Part shown: positions 8,908 through 17,095 of the stretch, one piece after another
How the letters are laid out: each line of letters starts with the position of its first letter
How positions within the stretch are numbered: the first letter of the stretch is position 1
Assembly: GCA_017309015.1 (NCBI GenBank)
Contig: JAEDAG010000001.1
Span: 292,223 to 356,222, forward strand
Source of the DNA: Faecalicatena absiana
GTDB taxonomy: Bacteria > Bacillota > Bacilli > Lactobacillales > Lactobacillaceae
DNA: 64,000 nt
Direction of reading: 5' to 3'
The notes under the pieces: model-generated
Told to the model about the DNA's origin: nothing
The model's input: only the letters and a program-made list of their open reading frames with translations
Database searches by the model: none
Translations under genes and position numbers: made by a program

Positions 8908-11166
8908 CTAAAGCCCGACATTGCCCAAGGTGTAATCCTGGCAGCTGACCAAGTAGGCCCTGGTGTCGCCGTTAACCGCGATCAGCTTGGCTTTCATCTT
9001 GCCCAAGTAGTGCGGGGCAACAAAGTTGCTTTCGGCTACGCCCTTTTTCTGGTCCGCCCGGTGCAAGAGAGTTTGGATCTGGCTGAAGAACGGCTTGCTT
9101 GGATCGTTGATCAGCAGGTTGGCCTCTGCCATCGTCGCAACGCCCAGATACTTGACCCCGTCCTTAGACGTCTTGTTGGCATAGATCGTCTGGTAGACAT
9201 CATCTTTGACCAGCAAGATGGTTACTGGCAGCGTTTGGCTGGACGGCCGCTCATTTTCTTCGCTAAAGGGATAGCTCGCGTTCAAGACATTGACTTTCCC
9301 GATTTTCCGGTAGAAAAAGTGCTCATCTGGCGTCTCATATTCCAGTTGCTTTTCCGCGATGACTTGTGCCAGTTCTTCCTTGGGACGGGGCTTGGAGAAA
9401 TAGTAGCCCTGGGTCAAGACGCAGCCCAATTCGTGCAGGAAGTCGTATTCTTCCTTCTCTTCCACCCCTTCAGCCAGGGTTTCGATGTTCAGGCGCTTAG
9501 CCATATCGATCACGTCCATCAAGATGATCGGCGTCTTCTCGTTGGCATGGCGCAAAAAGTCCATGTCAATCTTGAGCAGGTCAAAGTCAAAGTTCTGCAA
9601 GCTGTTCAAGGAAGAAAAGCCGCTGCCGAAGTCATCGAGCCAGACCTGGTAGCCATCTTCGTGAAAGCGCCGGATGTGCTCCTTGATCAGGTCGGCACCA
9701 TTGTTCAAGAGGGCTGATTCGGTAATTTCAATCCGGATCTCATCGCGGTCAACCCCGTACTTGGCCAGCAAGCCATTAATCTTGTCATGCAGGCCGGGCA
9801 TTTCCAGGTCGTAGCGGGACAAGTTGACCGAAACGGCTGGGTGCGGCCGGCCAGCAGCAGCGGCATCGCGCAAGTCGCGGCAGACTTGTTCCAGGATAAA
9901 GAGGTCCAGCTTGTGGATCAGGTGTCCCTGCTCCAGAACGTCGATGAATTCTGCCGGGTTCATGAAGCCATAGGCTGGGTCGATCCAGCGGGCCAGCGCC
10001 TCAAAGGTGCTGATCTTCTGGCTGAAAGTATCCACGATCGGCTGGTAGAAGACCTTGATCCAGCCCTTCTTGACGGCTTCGTCGATATGGCTCAGCAGGT
10101 AGTTGGTCCGCATCAAGTCGACTTCCATCTTTGAATTGTAACGGAGGTAGTAGTTCTGATAGTCACCGACCGTATTGTTGGCAGCCATCCTGGCCCGGTC
10201 GACCGCTGGCGTGAACAGCTCATCATCGCTGTCCAAAGCATAGATTCCGGCCCGGATGGAAACAGCAAAGCGCTCATCGTTGATCATTTCGTCGTGAACG
10301 GCCTTGATGATGGCTTCCGCCTTGTCATCGGGCACCAGCACGTAAAAATGATCGGCAACTGCCCGCGCGGCGTAGTGCGTCCCGGCGATGGTCTGGATGA
10401 CCCGGCTTAAAGTCCGCAGCAGCTCATCCCCAGCGCCAAAGCCATGCTCGCGGTTGAAGACCTTGAAATTGGTAACGTCGATGTAGACCACGTCCAGCTG
10501 CTCTTGATGCTTGTTCTTCTGCTCCATCAGCTGGTCCCGGAAGCTGGCCAGGCTCATCAAGCCCGTCAGGGGATCAATCTGGGCGCCTTTTTCAACAAAG
10601 AGAAAGTGGCGCAGCAGGGAAGCCATATAGCTTGAAGACAGCTGCAGGATTGGCAGGCAGAGCTCAAATGAATCCGCGCCTGGATTGTCCACCCCAATAG
10701 CCCCGACCATGCGGCCTTCAAAGAAGAAGGGGCAAATTGCCAGCTGGTCGATCTTCTGCGGCTTCAAGATCGCGTACATTTCCGGATCCAGCTCCCGGTA
10801 GGCTTCCATGTCGGTAATGTAGTAGCCTTCTTTTTCGGCAAAGGCTGAAACCCAGTGGGTGGAATAGAAGTCAAACGGCAGATCCTGCAGCTCATTGATC
10901 TCTTTTTCCACGCCCTCAGCACACCATTCAAAGGTATTGTCAAAGCAGTCATTGGCATTCACTTGGAAAATGTAGGTCCGGTCAGCATTCAGACCTTCGC
11001 CCAGTTCCCTTAAGAAGGTCACCACTGAGTCATGCGGCGTTCCGTCCTTGATTGCCCGGTCCATGCAGCGATTCAGCATTCCCACGTATCTAACTAATTC
11101 CAGAGCCATTTGCCCATCAAAATCCGCCGCGTCGAAATCCCGCTTAAAAGAACCGTATTTATCCAA
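8908..11166 (-). CDS. GAF-GGDEF(degenerate)-EAL cyclic-di-GMP phosphodiesterase-like protein
   Basis: About 752 residues. A GAF-like sensor (roughly 25-200) is followed by a GGDEF fold (about 205-360) whose signature is degraded to AVADHF, so diguanylate cyclase activity is unlikely. Next is an EAL domain (about 375-620) with apparently complete catalytic motifs: FEALARW, VSVNLSRYD, IEITES, DDFGSG, LKIDMDF, AEGVEE, QGYYFSKP. A ~130-residue C-terminal region follows that I do not recognise with confidence (PAS-like). I chose TTG at 11166 because GAGGTGG lies just upstream; GTG at 11238 would put a strong hairpin inside the gene. Predicted role: c-di-GMP hydrolysis gated by GAF and GTP binding. 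Confidence 0.85.
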   Translation of the reverse strand: MDKYGSFKRDFDAADFDGQMALELVRYVGMLNRCMDRAIKDGTPHDSVVTFLRELGEGLNADRTYIFQVNANDCFDNTFEWCAEGVEKEINELQDLPFDFYSTHWVSAFAEKEGYYITDMEAYRELDPEMYAILKPQKIDQLAICPFFFEGRMVGAIGVDNPGADSFELCLPILQLSSSYMASLLRHFLFVEKGAQIDPLTGLMSLASFRDQLMEQKNKHQEQLDVVYIDVTNFKVFNREHGFGAGDELLRTLSRVIQTIAGTHYAARAVADHFYVLVPDDKAEAIIKAVHDEMINDERFAVSIRAGIYALDSDDELFTPAVDRARMAANNTVGDYQNYYLRYNSKMEVDLMRTNYLLSHIDEAVKKGWIKVFYQPIVDTFSQKISTFEALARWIDPAYGFMNPAEFIDVLEQGHLIHKLDLFILEQVCRDLRDAAAAGRPHPAVSVNLSRYDLEMPGLHDKINGLLAKYGVDRDEIRIEITESALLNNGADLIKEHIRRFHEDGYQVWLDDFGSGFSSLNSLQNFDFDLLKIDMDFLRHANEKTPIILMDVIDMAKRLNIETLAEGVEEKEEYDFLHELGCVLTQGYYFSKPRPKEELAQVIAEKQLEYETPDEHFFYRKIGKVNVLNASYPFSEENERPSSQTLPVTILLVKDDVYQTIYANKTSKDGVKYLGVATMAEANLLINDPSKPFFSQIQTLLHRADQKKGVAESNFVAPHYLGKMKAKLIAVNGDTRAYLVSCQDYTLGNVGL

Positions 11167-11232
11167 GTTCCACCTCACACTGATAAAAAATAACGCTGAT
11201 TCCAATAAATCAGCAAACGTACTAGATAAAGA

Positions 11233-11269
11233 AGACACCTCACCGCCTTCTTAATCGCGGTGGGTGTCT
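11233..11269. terminator. hairpin upstream of the EAL gene
   Basis: AGACACC-T-CACCGC pairs with GCGGTGGGTGTCT, a 13-bp stem with one bulge. Read on the minus strand it lies 67 bases before the preferred TTG start and is followed by TCTTCTTT, so it may attenuate the EAL gene. Confidence 0.6.
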
Positions 11270-11789
11270 CTTAAAAAGATGCTTTAAACACTATATGCTA
11301 TTTCTATTTCAAAATCAAGCTATTGCACTTGTATAATCAGTGGCTTATAAGCAAATGCTTTTGGCAGAATCTGGTCAGCTGCCGGCATTTGCTAACTTTT
11401 CACTATTATCGTCCTTTTCGGCAATTGCTCATCTTTCATGATTAATCCAGAAAGCGTTGTCTTACTTGATTTATTAATAAAAACGCCTTTCGAAAGCGGT
11501 GGTGCCTGCTGCCTTGACTGTTGCCATTGCTTGCTCAAAGCTGGTCATTTTTTGTGAAAGTTAAAAGGAATCTGCTTTTGGGGTTAAATTTCAAGAAAGG
11601 CTTTGAATGATTCTATAAGTTTCAAATAATAATTGGCTGGCAAATTTGCCCCAAAACGTGAAAAAAAGTCTTTATTTTGTAACGGAATTGTATCAAAAAC
11701 TTTTTTATTAATCTCTTAGCTTAGCAACTTTAACTAAGCGGTCCGCTTCTACCCGGTATAAGCCCGGCTTGACCTTTTGATAAGCATGC
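11270..11789. other. 520-base gap without a recognised gene
   Basis: I find no convincing reading frame here. A plus-strand TATAAT at 11332-11337 could be a -10 box, but no matching gene follows. Repeated ATTTGC-rich segments around 11350-11420 may be decayed coding sequence. Confidence 0.4.
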
Positions 11790-12329
11790 TCAATTCTTTG
11801 GTGGCTGAATCGCTTGATTCTGCTTGCTAAAGTGGTATTCCCCGGTCAGGCTGCCTTCCAGGAACTGCTGGGCCAAGGAATTTGGCCGGATGCTGGCTCT
11901 GGCCTCAGGCACGCTCATCCACTGCCAGGCGTCGACTTCTTCGTTGGCCTGCACGGCTTCTTGTTCATCCACCGTGACCGTGAAATTGAGCATCAAGGTG
12001 TTGGACGGGGCAAAGTAGTGCGTCCGGTTAAAAGACAGGCTCTTGGCGTGCAGGTGGAGTTCTTCCAGCAGCTCCCGCGCGCAGGCTGCTTCAGCGTCCT
12101 CCCCCTTGTTGACGTAGCCGGCAACTAAAATATAGGAATCGCGCCCATACTGCTTGATCAAGATGACCCGGTCATGCTGCTCGTTCATCACGATCATGCT
12201 GACGGCCGTTGAAAAAATAGGGAAGCGGAAGTCCGCGCATTGCTTGCAGTAGGGAATCTCCCCTTCATTTTTCAAGAATTTCTTTTCCAGCTTGCTTCCG
12301 CATTGGGGACAATAATTTAGTTCAAACAT
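11790..12329 (-). CDS. Nudix hydrolase with zinc ribbon (NADH pyrophosphatase-like)
   Basis: This 179-residue protein begins with a four-cysteine zinc ribbon (CPQCGSKL...CKQC, residues 7-31). The Nudix box follows as GYVNKGEDAEAACARELLEEL near residue 71, with the REL-x-EE metal-binding core intact. Fold order resembles the C-terminal half of NudC, but it is shorter and lacks the NudC N-terminal domain. The substrate is probably a nucleoside diphosphate derivative; identity is open. Confidence 0.85.
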   Translation of the reverse strand: MFELNYCPQCGSKLEKKFLKNEGEIPYCKQCADFRFPIFSTAVSMIVMNEQHDRVILIKQYGRDSYILVAGYVNKGEDAEAACARELLEELHLHAKSLSFNRTHYFAPSNTLMLNFTVTVDEQEAVQANEEVDAWQWMSVPEARASIRPNSLAQQFLEGSLTGEYHFSKQNQAIQPPKN

Positions 12330-12610
12330 GACGTTTCTTTTCGACCTTTTATTGCTATTGTTTTATATTAATTAGCAGTTATCATGCTATTATTTTATTT
12401 TCAAAAGATACTCGCTGCCCTCACGGATGCTGAGCGGGCTGAGCGCGGACCGGTATTTTTCAATAATAGACGTTAATATATGTCAATATAGTATATAACA
12501 GCTTTGTTCTTTCGACTAGCCTTTTCTTTATAGCAAGCTTGGAGAGCTAACTTTTTCTAGGCAACTCTGCTAAAATATTAGCGTTAAAGATATCTTTTTT
12601 GGAGGATTGC

Positions 12611-13957
12611 ATGAAAAGAAAACTAACCTTAAATGAATCACTGACAATTTCCAGCATGCTCTTCGGCCTCTTCTTCGGGGCCGGGAACCTGATTTTTCCA
12701 GCTTATATGGGGGAAGCCGCCGGCAGAAACGTGATCTGGGCCCTCTTAGGCTTCCTGGTCACTGGGGTGGGCCTGCCGCTGCTGGCAATCGCGGCCTTGG
12801 GCATTTCCCACTCTGATGGCGTCTTGACCCTGAGTGAGAAGGTTTCCCGTAAGTACGGCTACTTCTTCACCTGTGCCCTGTACCTGACTATCGGGCCCTT
12901 CTTCGCCATTCCGCGCTGCTTTACGGTGCCTTTTGAAACTGGGATCAGCCAGCTTCTGCCTGGCAGCTGGTCCAAGCAGACCGCCCTCTTCATCTTCTCC
13001 CTGGTCTTTTTTGCCATTATGCTCTGGTTCTCGCTAAGACCTGGCCGGATCATGGACTGGATCGGGAAATTTTTGACCCCGGCCTTCCTCTTGTTCTTCT
13101 TCTGGATCATGATTACCGCCTTAATCCACCCTCTGGGCAGCGCCAGCGCGGTCAAGCCGGCCGGCGAGTACGCCAGCGCGCCGTTTATCAGCGGGATCCT
13201 GGAAGGCTACAACACGATGGATGCCTTAGCCGGCCTAGCCTTTGGGATCATCGTCGTCTCCTCGATCAGAGCCTTCGGGATCACTGAGCCCAAGCAGATC
13301 GCCAAGTCAACCATCCAGACGGGGATTCTGGCCTGCCTCTTGATGGCCGTCATCTACGGGATCACTTCCTTTGTCGGCGCTCAAAGCCGGCCAGCCCTGG
13401 GCCTGGCCGCCAATGGCGGGGAGGCCTTGAGCCAGATCGCCCGCCACTACTTCCCAGGCTTTGGCTCAGTCTTGTTTGCCCTGATGATCCTGATCGCCTG
13501 CCTGAAGACCGCGATCGGCCTGATCACCAGCTCGGCTGAAGCCTTCGTGCAGATGTTTCCAAAGTCCATGTCCTACAATAAGTGGGCCATCCTCTTCAGC
13601 CTGATTGCCCTGGCCATCGCCAACGTGGGCTTGACCTCCATCATCGCTTTCTCAGTCCCGGTCCTGATGCTGCTTTACCCGCTGGCCATTGCCTTGATTC
13701 TGACCTCCCTGACCGCCTCCTTCTTCCACTTCGGCAAAGGCAGCTACGTGGTCATGACGGCCGTAGCCTTCATCTGTGCCTTCGGCGACTTCCTGAGCGC
13801 CCTGCCGCCTAGCCTGAGCAAGGCCGTCAGTGGAATCACCGATATCTACGCCAAGCTTTTGCCCCTCTTTAAGGATGGCCTGGGCTGGCTTCTGCCAGTT
13901 GCCATTGCCTTTATCGTGATGGCCATCTGGTCTGCCATTCATAATCGGCGAAAATAA
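12611..13957 (+). CDS. brnQ: branched-chain amino acid carrier (LIVCS family)
   Basis: The 448-residue protein with about 12 membrane segments matches BrnQ Na+/H+-coupled leucine/isoleucine/valine carriers. Hallmarks are SSMLFGLFFGAGNLIFPAYMG at the N-terminus, GPFFAIPRC, EGYNTMDALAGLAFGII and CLKTAIGLITSSAEAF. GGAGG at 12601-12605 fixes the ATG at 12611; the upstream TTG would overlap that site. It is divergent from the Nudix gene and ends at a strong terminator. Confidence 0.95.
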   Translation: MKRKLTLNESLTISSMLFGLFFGAGNLIFPAYMGEAAGRNVIWALLGFLVTGVGLPLLAIAALGISHSDGVLTLSEKVSRKYGYFFTCALYLTIGPFFAIPRCFTVPFETGISQLLPGSWSKQTALFIFSLVFFAIMLWFSLRPGRIMDWIGKFLTPAFLLFFFWIMITALIHPLGSASAVKPAGEYASAPFISGILEGYNTMDALAGLAFGIIVVSSIRAFGITEPKQIAKSTIQTGILACLLMAVIYGITSFVGAQSRPALGLAANGGEALSQIARHYFPGFGSVLFALMILIACLKTAIGLITSSAEAFVQMFPKSMSYNKWAILFSLIALAIANVGLTSIIAFSVPVLMLLYPLAIALILTSLTASFFHFGKGSYVVMTAVAFICAFGDFLSALPPSLSKAVSGITDIYAKLLPLFKDGLGWLLPVAIAFIVMAIWSAIHNRRK

Positions 13958-13958
13958 C

Positions 13959-13996
13959 AAAACGGGTCTCTCATCTTAACGGAGAGACCCGTTTTT
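13959..13996 (+). terminator. brnQ terminator
   Basis: AAAACGGGTCTCTC pairs with GAGAGACCCGTTTT and continues into TTTTTT, directly after the brnQ stop. Confidence 0.92.
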
Positions 13997-14004
13997 TGTT
14001 GCTT

Positions 14005-14241
14005 GGCTGCGGTAAAAATGGGGAAATTTTTGGCTAAATTGCGCCTGGCTACGGTAAAAACGGGGAGCTTTTTGGCTAAATCGCGCCTGGCTACGGTAAA
14101 AACGGGGAGCTTTTTGGCTAAATCGCACCTGGCTACGGTAAAAACGGGGAGCTTTTTGGCTAAATCGCACCTGACTGCGGTAAAAATGGGGAAATTTTTG
14201 GCTAAATTGCGCCTGGCTACGGTAAAAACGGGGAGCTTTCA
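14005..14241. repeat. tandem array A, 42-bp unit, about 5.6 copies
   Basis: Units start at 14005, 14047, 14089, 14131, 14173 and 14215 (partial). The core shared by all is GGTAAAAA-C/T-GGGGA and TTTTTGGCTAAAT. Two sub-types alternate (A,B,B,B,A,B), marked by AATGGGGAAA or AACGGGGAGC. Because 42 is a multiple of three, long open frames run through on both strands, which is not evidence of coding. The array lies between the brnQ terminator and array B. Confidence 0.93.
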
Positions 14242-14266
14242 TTGCTTTGAGGCCCATTTCTTACTG

Positions 14267-14532
14267 AACTACGACGATTTTGACAATTTCGACCCTCGCT
14301 TTTTACTGAACCACGGCGATTTTGACAATTTCGACCCCCGCTTTTTACTGAACCACGGCGATTTTGACAATTTCGACCCCCGCTTTTTACTGAGCCACGG
14401 CGGTTTTGACAATTTCGACCCCCGCTTTTTACTGAACCACGACGATTTTGACAATTTCGACCCCCGCTTTTTACTGAACCACGACGATTTTGACAATTTC
14501 GACCCCCGCTTTTTACTGAGCCACGGCCACTT
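14267..14532. repeat. tandem array B, 42-bp unit, about 6.3 copies
   Basis: Units start at 14267, 14309, 14351, 14393, 14435 and 14477, with a partial copy from 14519. The core is GATTTTGACAATTTCGAC followed by CGCTTTTTACTGA. Read as its reverse complement, the unit aligns to array A (GTAAAAA-G-CGGGG with GTAAAAACGGGG, and TTGTCAAAATCG with TTGGCTAAATCG). The two arrays therefore look like diverged, oppositely oriented relatives. Confidence 0.93.
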
Positions 14533-14543
14533 GCCTCAAATCA

Positions 14544-14585
14544 AAAAACGGGACTCCTCGCGCTTGGCGGGGAATCCCGTTTTCT
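14544..14585 (-). terminator. Sel1-repeat gene terminator
   Basis: On the minus strand AAAACGGGATTCCCC pairs with GGAGTCCCGTTTT, then TTGATTTG. It lies 7 bases after the stop of the 14592 gene. Confidence 0.85.
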
Positions 14586-14591
14586 TTTGGC

Positions 14592-15230
14592 TCAGAACAA
14601 AACCTGGGCCCATTTCTTCCGCCGGTCGGCAAAGCAAGACTGCCCCAGCAAGTCCTCGACCTCGCGATCCGCCTTGCAGTAGTAGTCCTCGCCGCCCTCG
14701 ATGAAGATCTGGTAGCCGACATGGGCCAGCAGCAAGAACTGGCAGGCCAAATCCAGATCGCGCGTCAGATACTCCCGCCCGAGTGCATAGCAAAGGCTTG
14801 GGTGTGGCAATAAGCGCTTGACTGCCAGGTGCAGGTCAGCCGCGAAGGCCCAGGCTGGCCCTAAAAGCTGCTCGACAGCCTGCTCATAGTATTCAATGGA
14901 CCGCTGCCGGTCTTCAACGCCCCACTTGCTGCTGGAATAAATGTCCCCCAGTTTGTACATAGCGTTCACATTTCCTTTGCGGGCGGCAATCTTGAAATAA
15001 GCAATGGCCAGGTCCCTGTTGCGGGCAATTGAGCGGCCATATAAGAAACAATAGCCTAAGTTGGAGATGGCTGTCGCCTCGCCTAAGGCCGCGGCCAAGC
15101 GGTAGTATTCAACCGCCCGGGCATAGTCGCCCTTCTTGTAGCAATCTGCCCCGTGGTCATTCAGGAACCCTCCGTCGCCGGCATCTAGGGCCTCGCGGTC
15201 AGCTGCAGTCAATTTGAAATTGCCATACAT
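14592..15230 (-). CDS. Sel1/TPR-repeat protein
   Basis: The 212-residue protein is built of helical Sel1-like repeats of about 36 residues (YYRLAAALGEATAISNLGYCFLYG, YFKIAARKGNVNAMYKLGDIYSSS, YYEQAVEQLLGPAWAFAADLHLA). Such proteins act as protein-binding scaffolds. No signal peptide or catalytic motif is visible, so a cytosolic binding role is all that can be inferred. A GNAT gene lies 24 bases upstream in the same direction and may be co-transcribed. Confidence 0.85.
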   Translation of the reverse strand: MYGNFKLTAADREALDAGDGGFLNDHGADCYKKGDYARAVEYYRLAAALGEATAISNLGYCFLYGRSIARNRDLAIAYFKIAARKGNVNAMYKLGDIYSSSKWGVEDRQRSIEYYEQAVEQLLGPAWAFAADLHLAVKRLLPHPSLCYALGREYLTRDLDLACQFLLLAHVGYQIFIEGGEDYYCKADREVEDLLGQSCFADRRKKWAQVLF

Positions 15231-15253
15231 CTTTCTTCCTCCTTTACGGCCTG

Positions 15254-15736
15254 TTAAAATGTCAGCCGCATCTGATACCAGGTCACCCCGCCGTGGGTTG
15301 ACCCGCTGACGCCCTCATTCTTGAAGCCAAACTTGGCGTAGTAGTGAACCAGCCGGTCCTTGCAGGTCAAGACCAGGCCTTTGCGCCCCTGCTTCTTGGC
15401 ATCGGCAATCGCGGCCTTGAGCAGTTCCCCGGCATAGCCATGCTTGCGGTAGGCGGGCAGAGTGTTGACGCCAAAAATCATCTGCCAGGCCCCATTTTCC
15501 TGGTGCAGCTCAGCTTTTGCATACATCTCGTCAGTCAAGTCGGCCGCATCGGTCACGAACCCGTCCACGAAGGACACCAGCCGGTCACCGTCAAACATGA
15601 GCCAGAAGTGGTTGCCATAGTACTTTACCCGGCCAGCAAACTCTTCAGCCGTTGCCGCCTCCGCTTTAGGGAAGCACTCGGCTTCCACTTTCGCTAATGC
15701 CTCCAAGTCCGCTGCCGTCGCGTGTCTGATTTCCAT
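15254..15736 (-). CDS. GNAT-family N-acetyltransferase
   Basis: The 160-residue protein opens MEIRHATAADLEALAKVEAECFP, the typical GNAT first strand and helix. It carries the acetyl-CoA loop as LPAYRKHGYAGELLKAAI (about residues 97-114), an R-x-x-G-x-A variant, and ends with a VHYYAKFGFKNEG segment. The substrate is unknown. Confidence 0.9.
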   Translation of the reverse strand: MEIRHATAADLEALAKVEAECFPKAEAATAEEFAGRVKYYGNHFWLMFDGDRLVSFVDGFVTDAADLTDEMYAKAELHQENGAWQMIFGVNTLPAYRKHGYAGELLKAAIADAKKQGRKGLVLTCKDRLVHYYAKFGFKNEGVSGSTHGGVTWYQMRLTF

Positions 15737-15776
15737 AATGATGCCTCCTGCTTTTTGCCCTTATCATAACAAAAAT

Positions 15777-15798
15777 AACCGCCAGTGACTGGCGGTTC
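15777..15798 (-). terminator. palindromic terminator after the GGDEF remnant
   Basis: AACCGCCAGT-GACTGGCGGTT forms a perfect hairpin followed on the minus strand by ATTTTTG. Confidence 0.75.
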
Positions 15799-15833
15799 TG
15801 CTTAAAATTCTTATCTTTTGCGGTCTACCCGAT

Positions 15834-16015
15834 CTAAAAGCCGCCGCGGCCATTGCACTTGTCCTTGTAGAGCTGCCGGTCGGCCAGGCCGCCCAAGTCC
15901 TCGTAGCTGGTGTGGGCCAAACCGTAAAGCAGTTTGAGCGGAACAAGTGCTGGCGCAGTCTCTTAGTGGAATAGAAGCCGGTTGCCGCCTTCTGCCTCCT
16001 TTGCTTGTTGTTCAT
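15834..16015 (-). pseudogene. remnant of a GGDEF-domain protein
   Basis: In the frame ending at 15834, 42 codons encode a tail with GLAHTSYEDLGGLADRQLYK, the pattern that closes GGDEF domains (acidic loop, helix, ADRxLYxxK). It is closed upstream by a stop at 15964. A separate frame from ATG 16015, with AAAGGAAA upstream, encodes MNNKQRRQKAATGFYSTK and then runs out of frame through the same DNA. This looks like an internal deletion that joined the 5' and 3' ends of a lost diguanylate cyclase-type gene. Confidence 0.65.
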
Positions 16016-16073
16016 AACATTTCCTTTATGCACTTATATATGCACAATCATTTCTCGACATGCATAGCATTCG

Positions 16074-16100
16074 AAAAAAGCGCAGCTTGCGCCGCGCATC
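16074..16100 (-). terminator. acetyltransferase terminator
   Basis: On the minus strand GCGCGGC-GCAA-GCTGCGC is followed by TTTTTT, about 20 bases after the stop of the 16117 gene. Confidence 0.8.
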
Positions 16101-16116
16101 TGGATTGATTATTTTT

Positions 16117-16728
16117 TTAGAAGAGCTCTGGATGATTTTCCAGGGCATCCTCTGCCGTTATTTCGCGAATTGGGCGGCATGGGACGCCAACGGCCAGCGT
16201 GTTTGCGGGGATGTCTCTCGTAACCACGCTGCCAGCCCCGATTACGCAACCCTCGCCAATCGTCACGCCCCCGCAAACGGTGACGTTGCCGGCAAGCCAG
16301 CAGTTGTCGCCGATCGTTATCGGCTTGGCGTATTCCTTATCGGTCGGCGTGCCGTCAGCTTTCAGGTACTGGTTTCTGTCCTGCCAGCGGAGGGGATGCA
16401 TCGGCGTCAGCAGGGAGACATTGGGGCCAATAAAGACGTTGTCGCCAATCGTCACCGGGCAGCAGTCAACGCAGGTCAAGTTGAAGTTGGCGTATGAATT
16501 TTTCCCGATCGAGGTAAAGCAGCCATAGTCGAATTGAACTGGTCCTTGCAGGTAGAAGGCATCTCCGGCAATTCCGAGCTCCTTGAGAATTTCTGTCCGC
16601 CGTCCGTCATTTTCAAGCAGGTCGTTAAACTCCTTGCTAAGACGGTGGGCCTTGGCTCTAAGGCTAACCAGTTCTGAATCGGTTGAATCGTAGATTTTTC
16701 CCGCCAGCATCTTTTCCTTTTCAGTCAT
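16117..16728 (-). CDS. maltose/galactoside O-acetyltransferase
   Basis: This is a full-length 203-residue LacA/Maa-type hexapeptide acetyltransferase. The cap (MLAGKIYDSTDSELVSLRAKAHRL) is followed by beta-helix coils, the LTPMHP loop with the likely catalytic histidine, and TIGDNCWLAGNVTVCGGVTIG. It acetylates sugars from acetyl-CoA, possibly as detoxification of non-metabolisable sugars. GGAGAG precedes the ATG. It is shorter than the relative at 7904 and has no basic tail. Confidence 0.92.
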   Translation of the reverse strand: MTEKEKMLAGKIYDSTDSELVSLRAKAHRLSKEFNDLLENDGRRTEILKELGIAGDAFYLQGPVQFDYGCFTSIGKNSYANFNLTCVDCCPVTIGDNVFIGPNVSLLTPMHPLRWQDRNQYLKADGTPTDKEYAKPITIGDNCWLAGNVTVCGGVTIGEGCVIGAGSVVTRDIPANTLAVGVPCRPIREITAEDALENHPELF

Positions 16729-16912
16729 TTTTTCTCTCCTTTACGCATGATGCGGCAATTGGCCGCCGCTCTTTTCTATGCTTAACCACAAATCCGGCCA
16801 GCAGCGCAAGATTAACGCTGCATGTCCAAGATAATTCATATTCTAGCAGATAGTTGACTTGCCCAACAAATCCAATGATACTGCTCTTGCTGCTGAGAAT
16901 GCTATTTAAGCC
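16721..16912 (-). pseudogene. possible C-terminal remnant of a membrane protein
   Basis: A 63-codon open frame without a start codon ends in a stop that overlaps the first codons of the acetyltransferase. That is the kind of overlap expected of a former upstream operon gene. It encodes one membrane-like stretch (WTCSVNLALLAGFVVKHRK) and a basic tail. I cannot name the family; the frame may be fortuitous. Confidence 0.3.
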
Positions 16913-16937
16913 TTATCTCTCAGGAACGGATTTTTAA

Positions 16938-17042
16938 CATAGTCGCCAGAAAATCGGCTATAGCAAGGATTGGCCAGTTTTTATTGCCAACGTCCCTGGC
17001 ATTAGCTTCGGCCTGATCGCTTCCTTGACTGATCTGCACTAA
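16938..17042 (+). pseudogene. SemiSWEET C-terminal remnant
   Basis: A 34-codon plus-strand frame contains DWPVFIANVPGISFGLIASL, closely matching DWPIIIANAPGIVLGLVTG at the C-terminus of the intact SemiSWEET at 7431-7691. There is no start codon or ribosome site and a stop lies directly upstream, so it is a decayed second copy. The rest of the 16729-17095 gap shows no gene. Confidence 0.65.
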
Positions 17043-17053
17043 TTTCTCACTAA

Positions 17054-17087
17054 AAAATCTCCCCCTAGTAATCTAGAGGGAGATTTT
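17054..17087 (-). terminator. terminator of the ATPase/Crp-Fnr operon
   Basis: AAAATCTCCC-C-CTAG pairs with CTAG-A-GGGAGATTTT and is followed on the minus strand by TTTT. It lies 9 bases beyond the last gene of the operon. Confidence 0.9.
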
Positions 17088-17095
17088 GCTGTCTA

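Noticed and set aside
14005-14532. CRISPR array
   Set aside because: Units are contiguous with no unique spacers, and no cas genes are nearby.
14003-14704. Long open frames (plus strand 233 codons and two on the minus strand) through the 42-bp arrays
   Set aside because: A repeat unit divisible by three without stops keeps several frames open at once. There is no ribosome site or promoter, and the arrays lie between two facing terminators.
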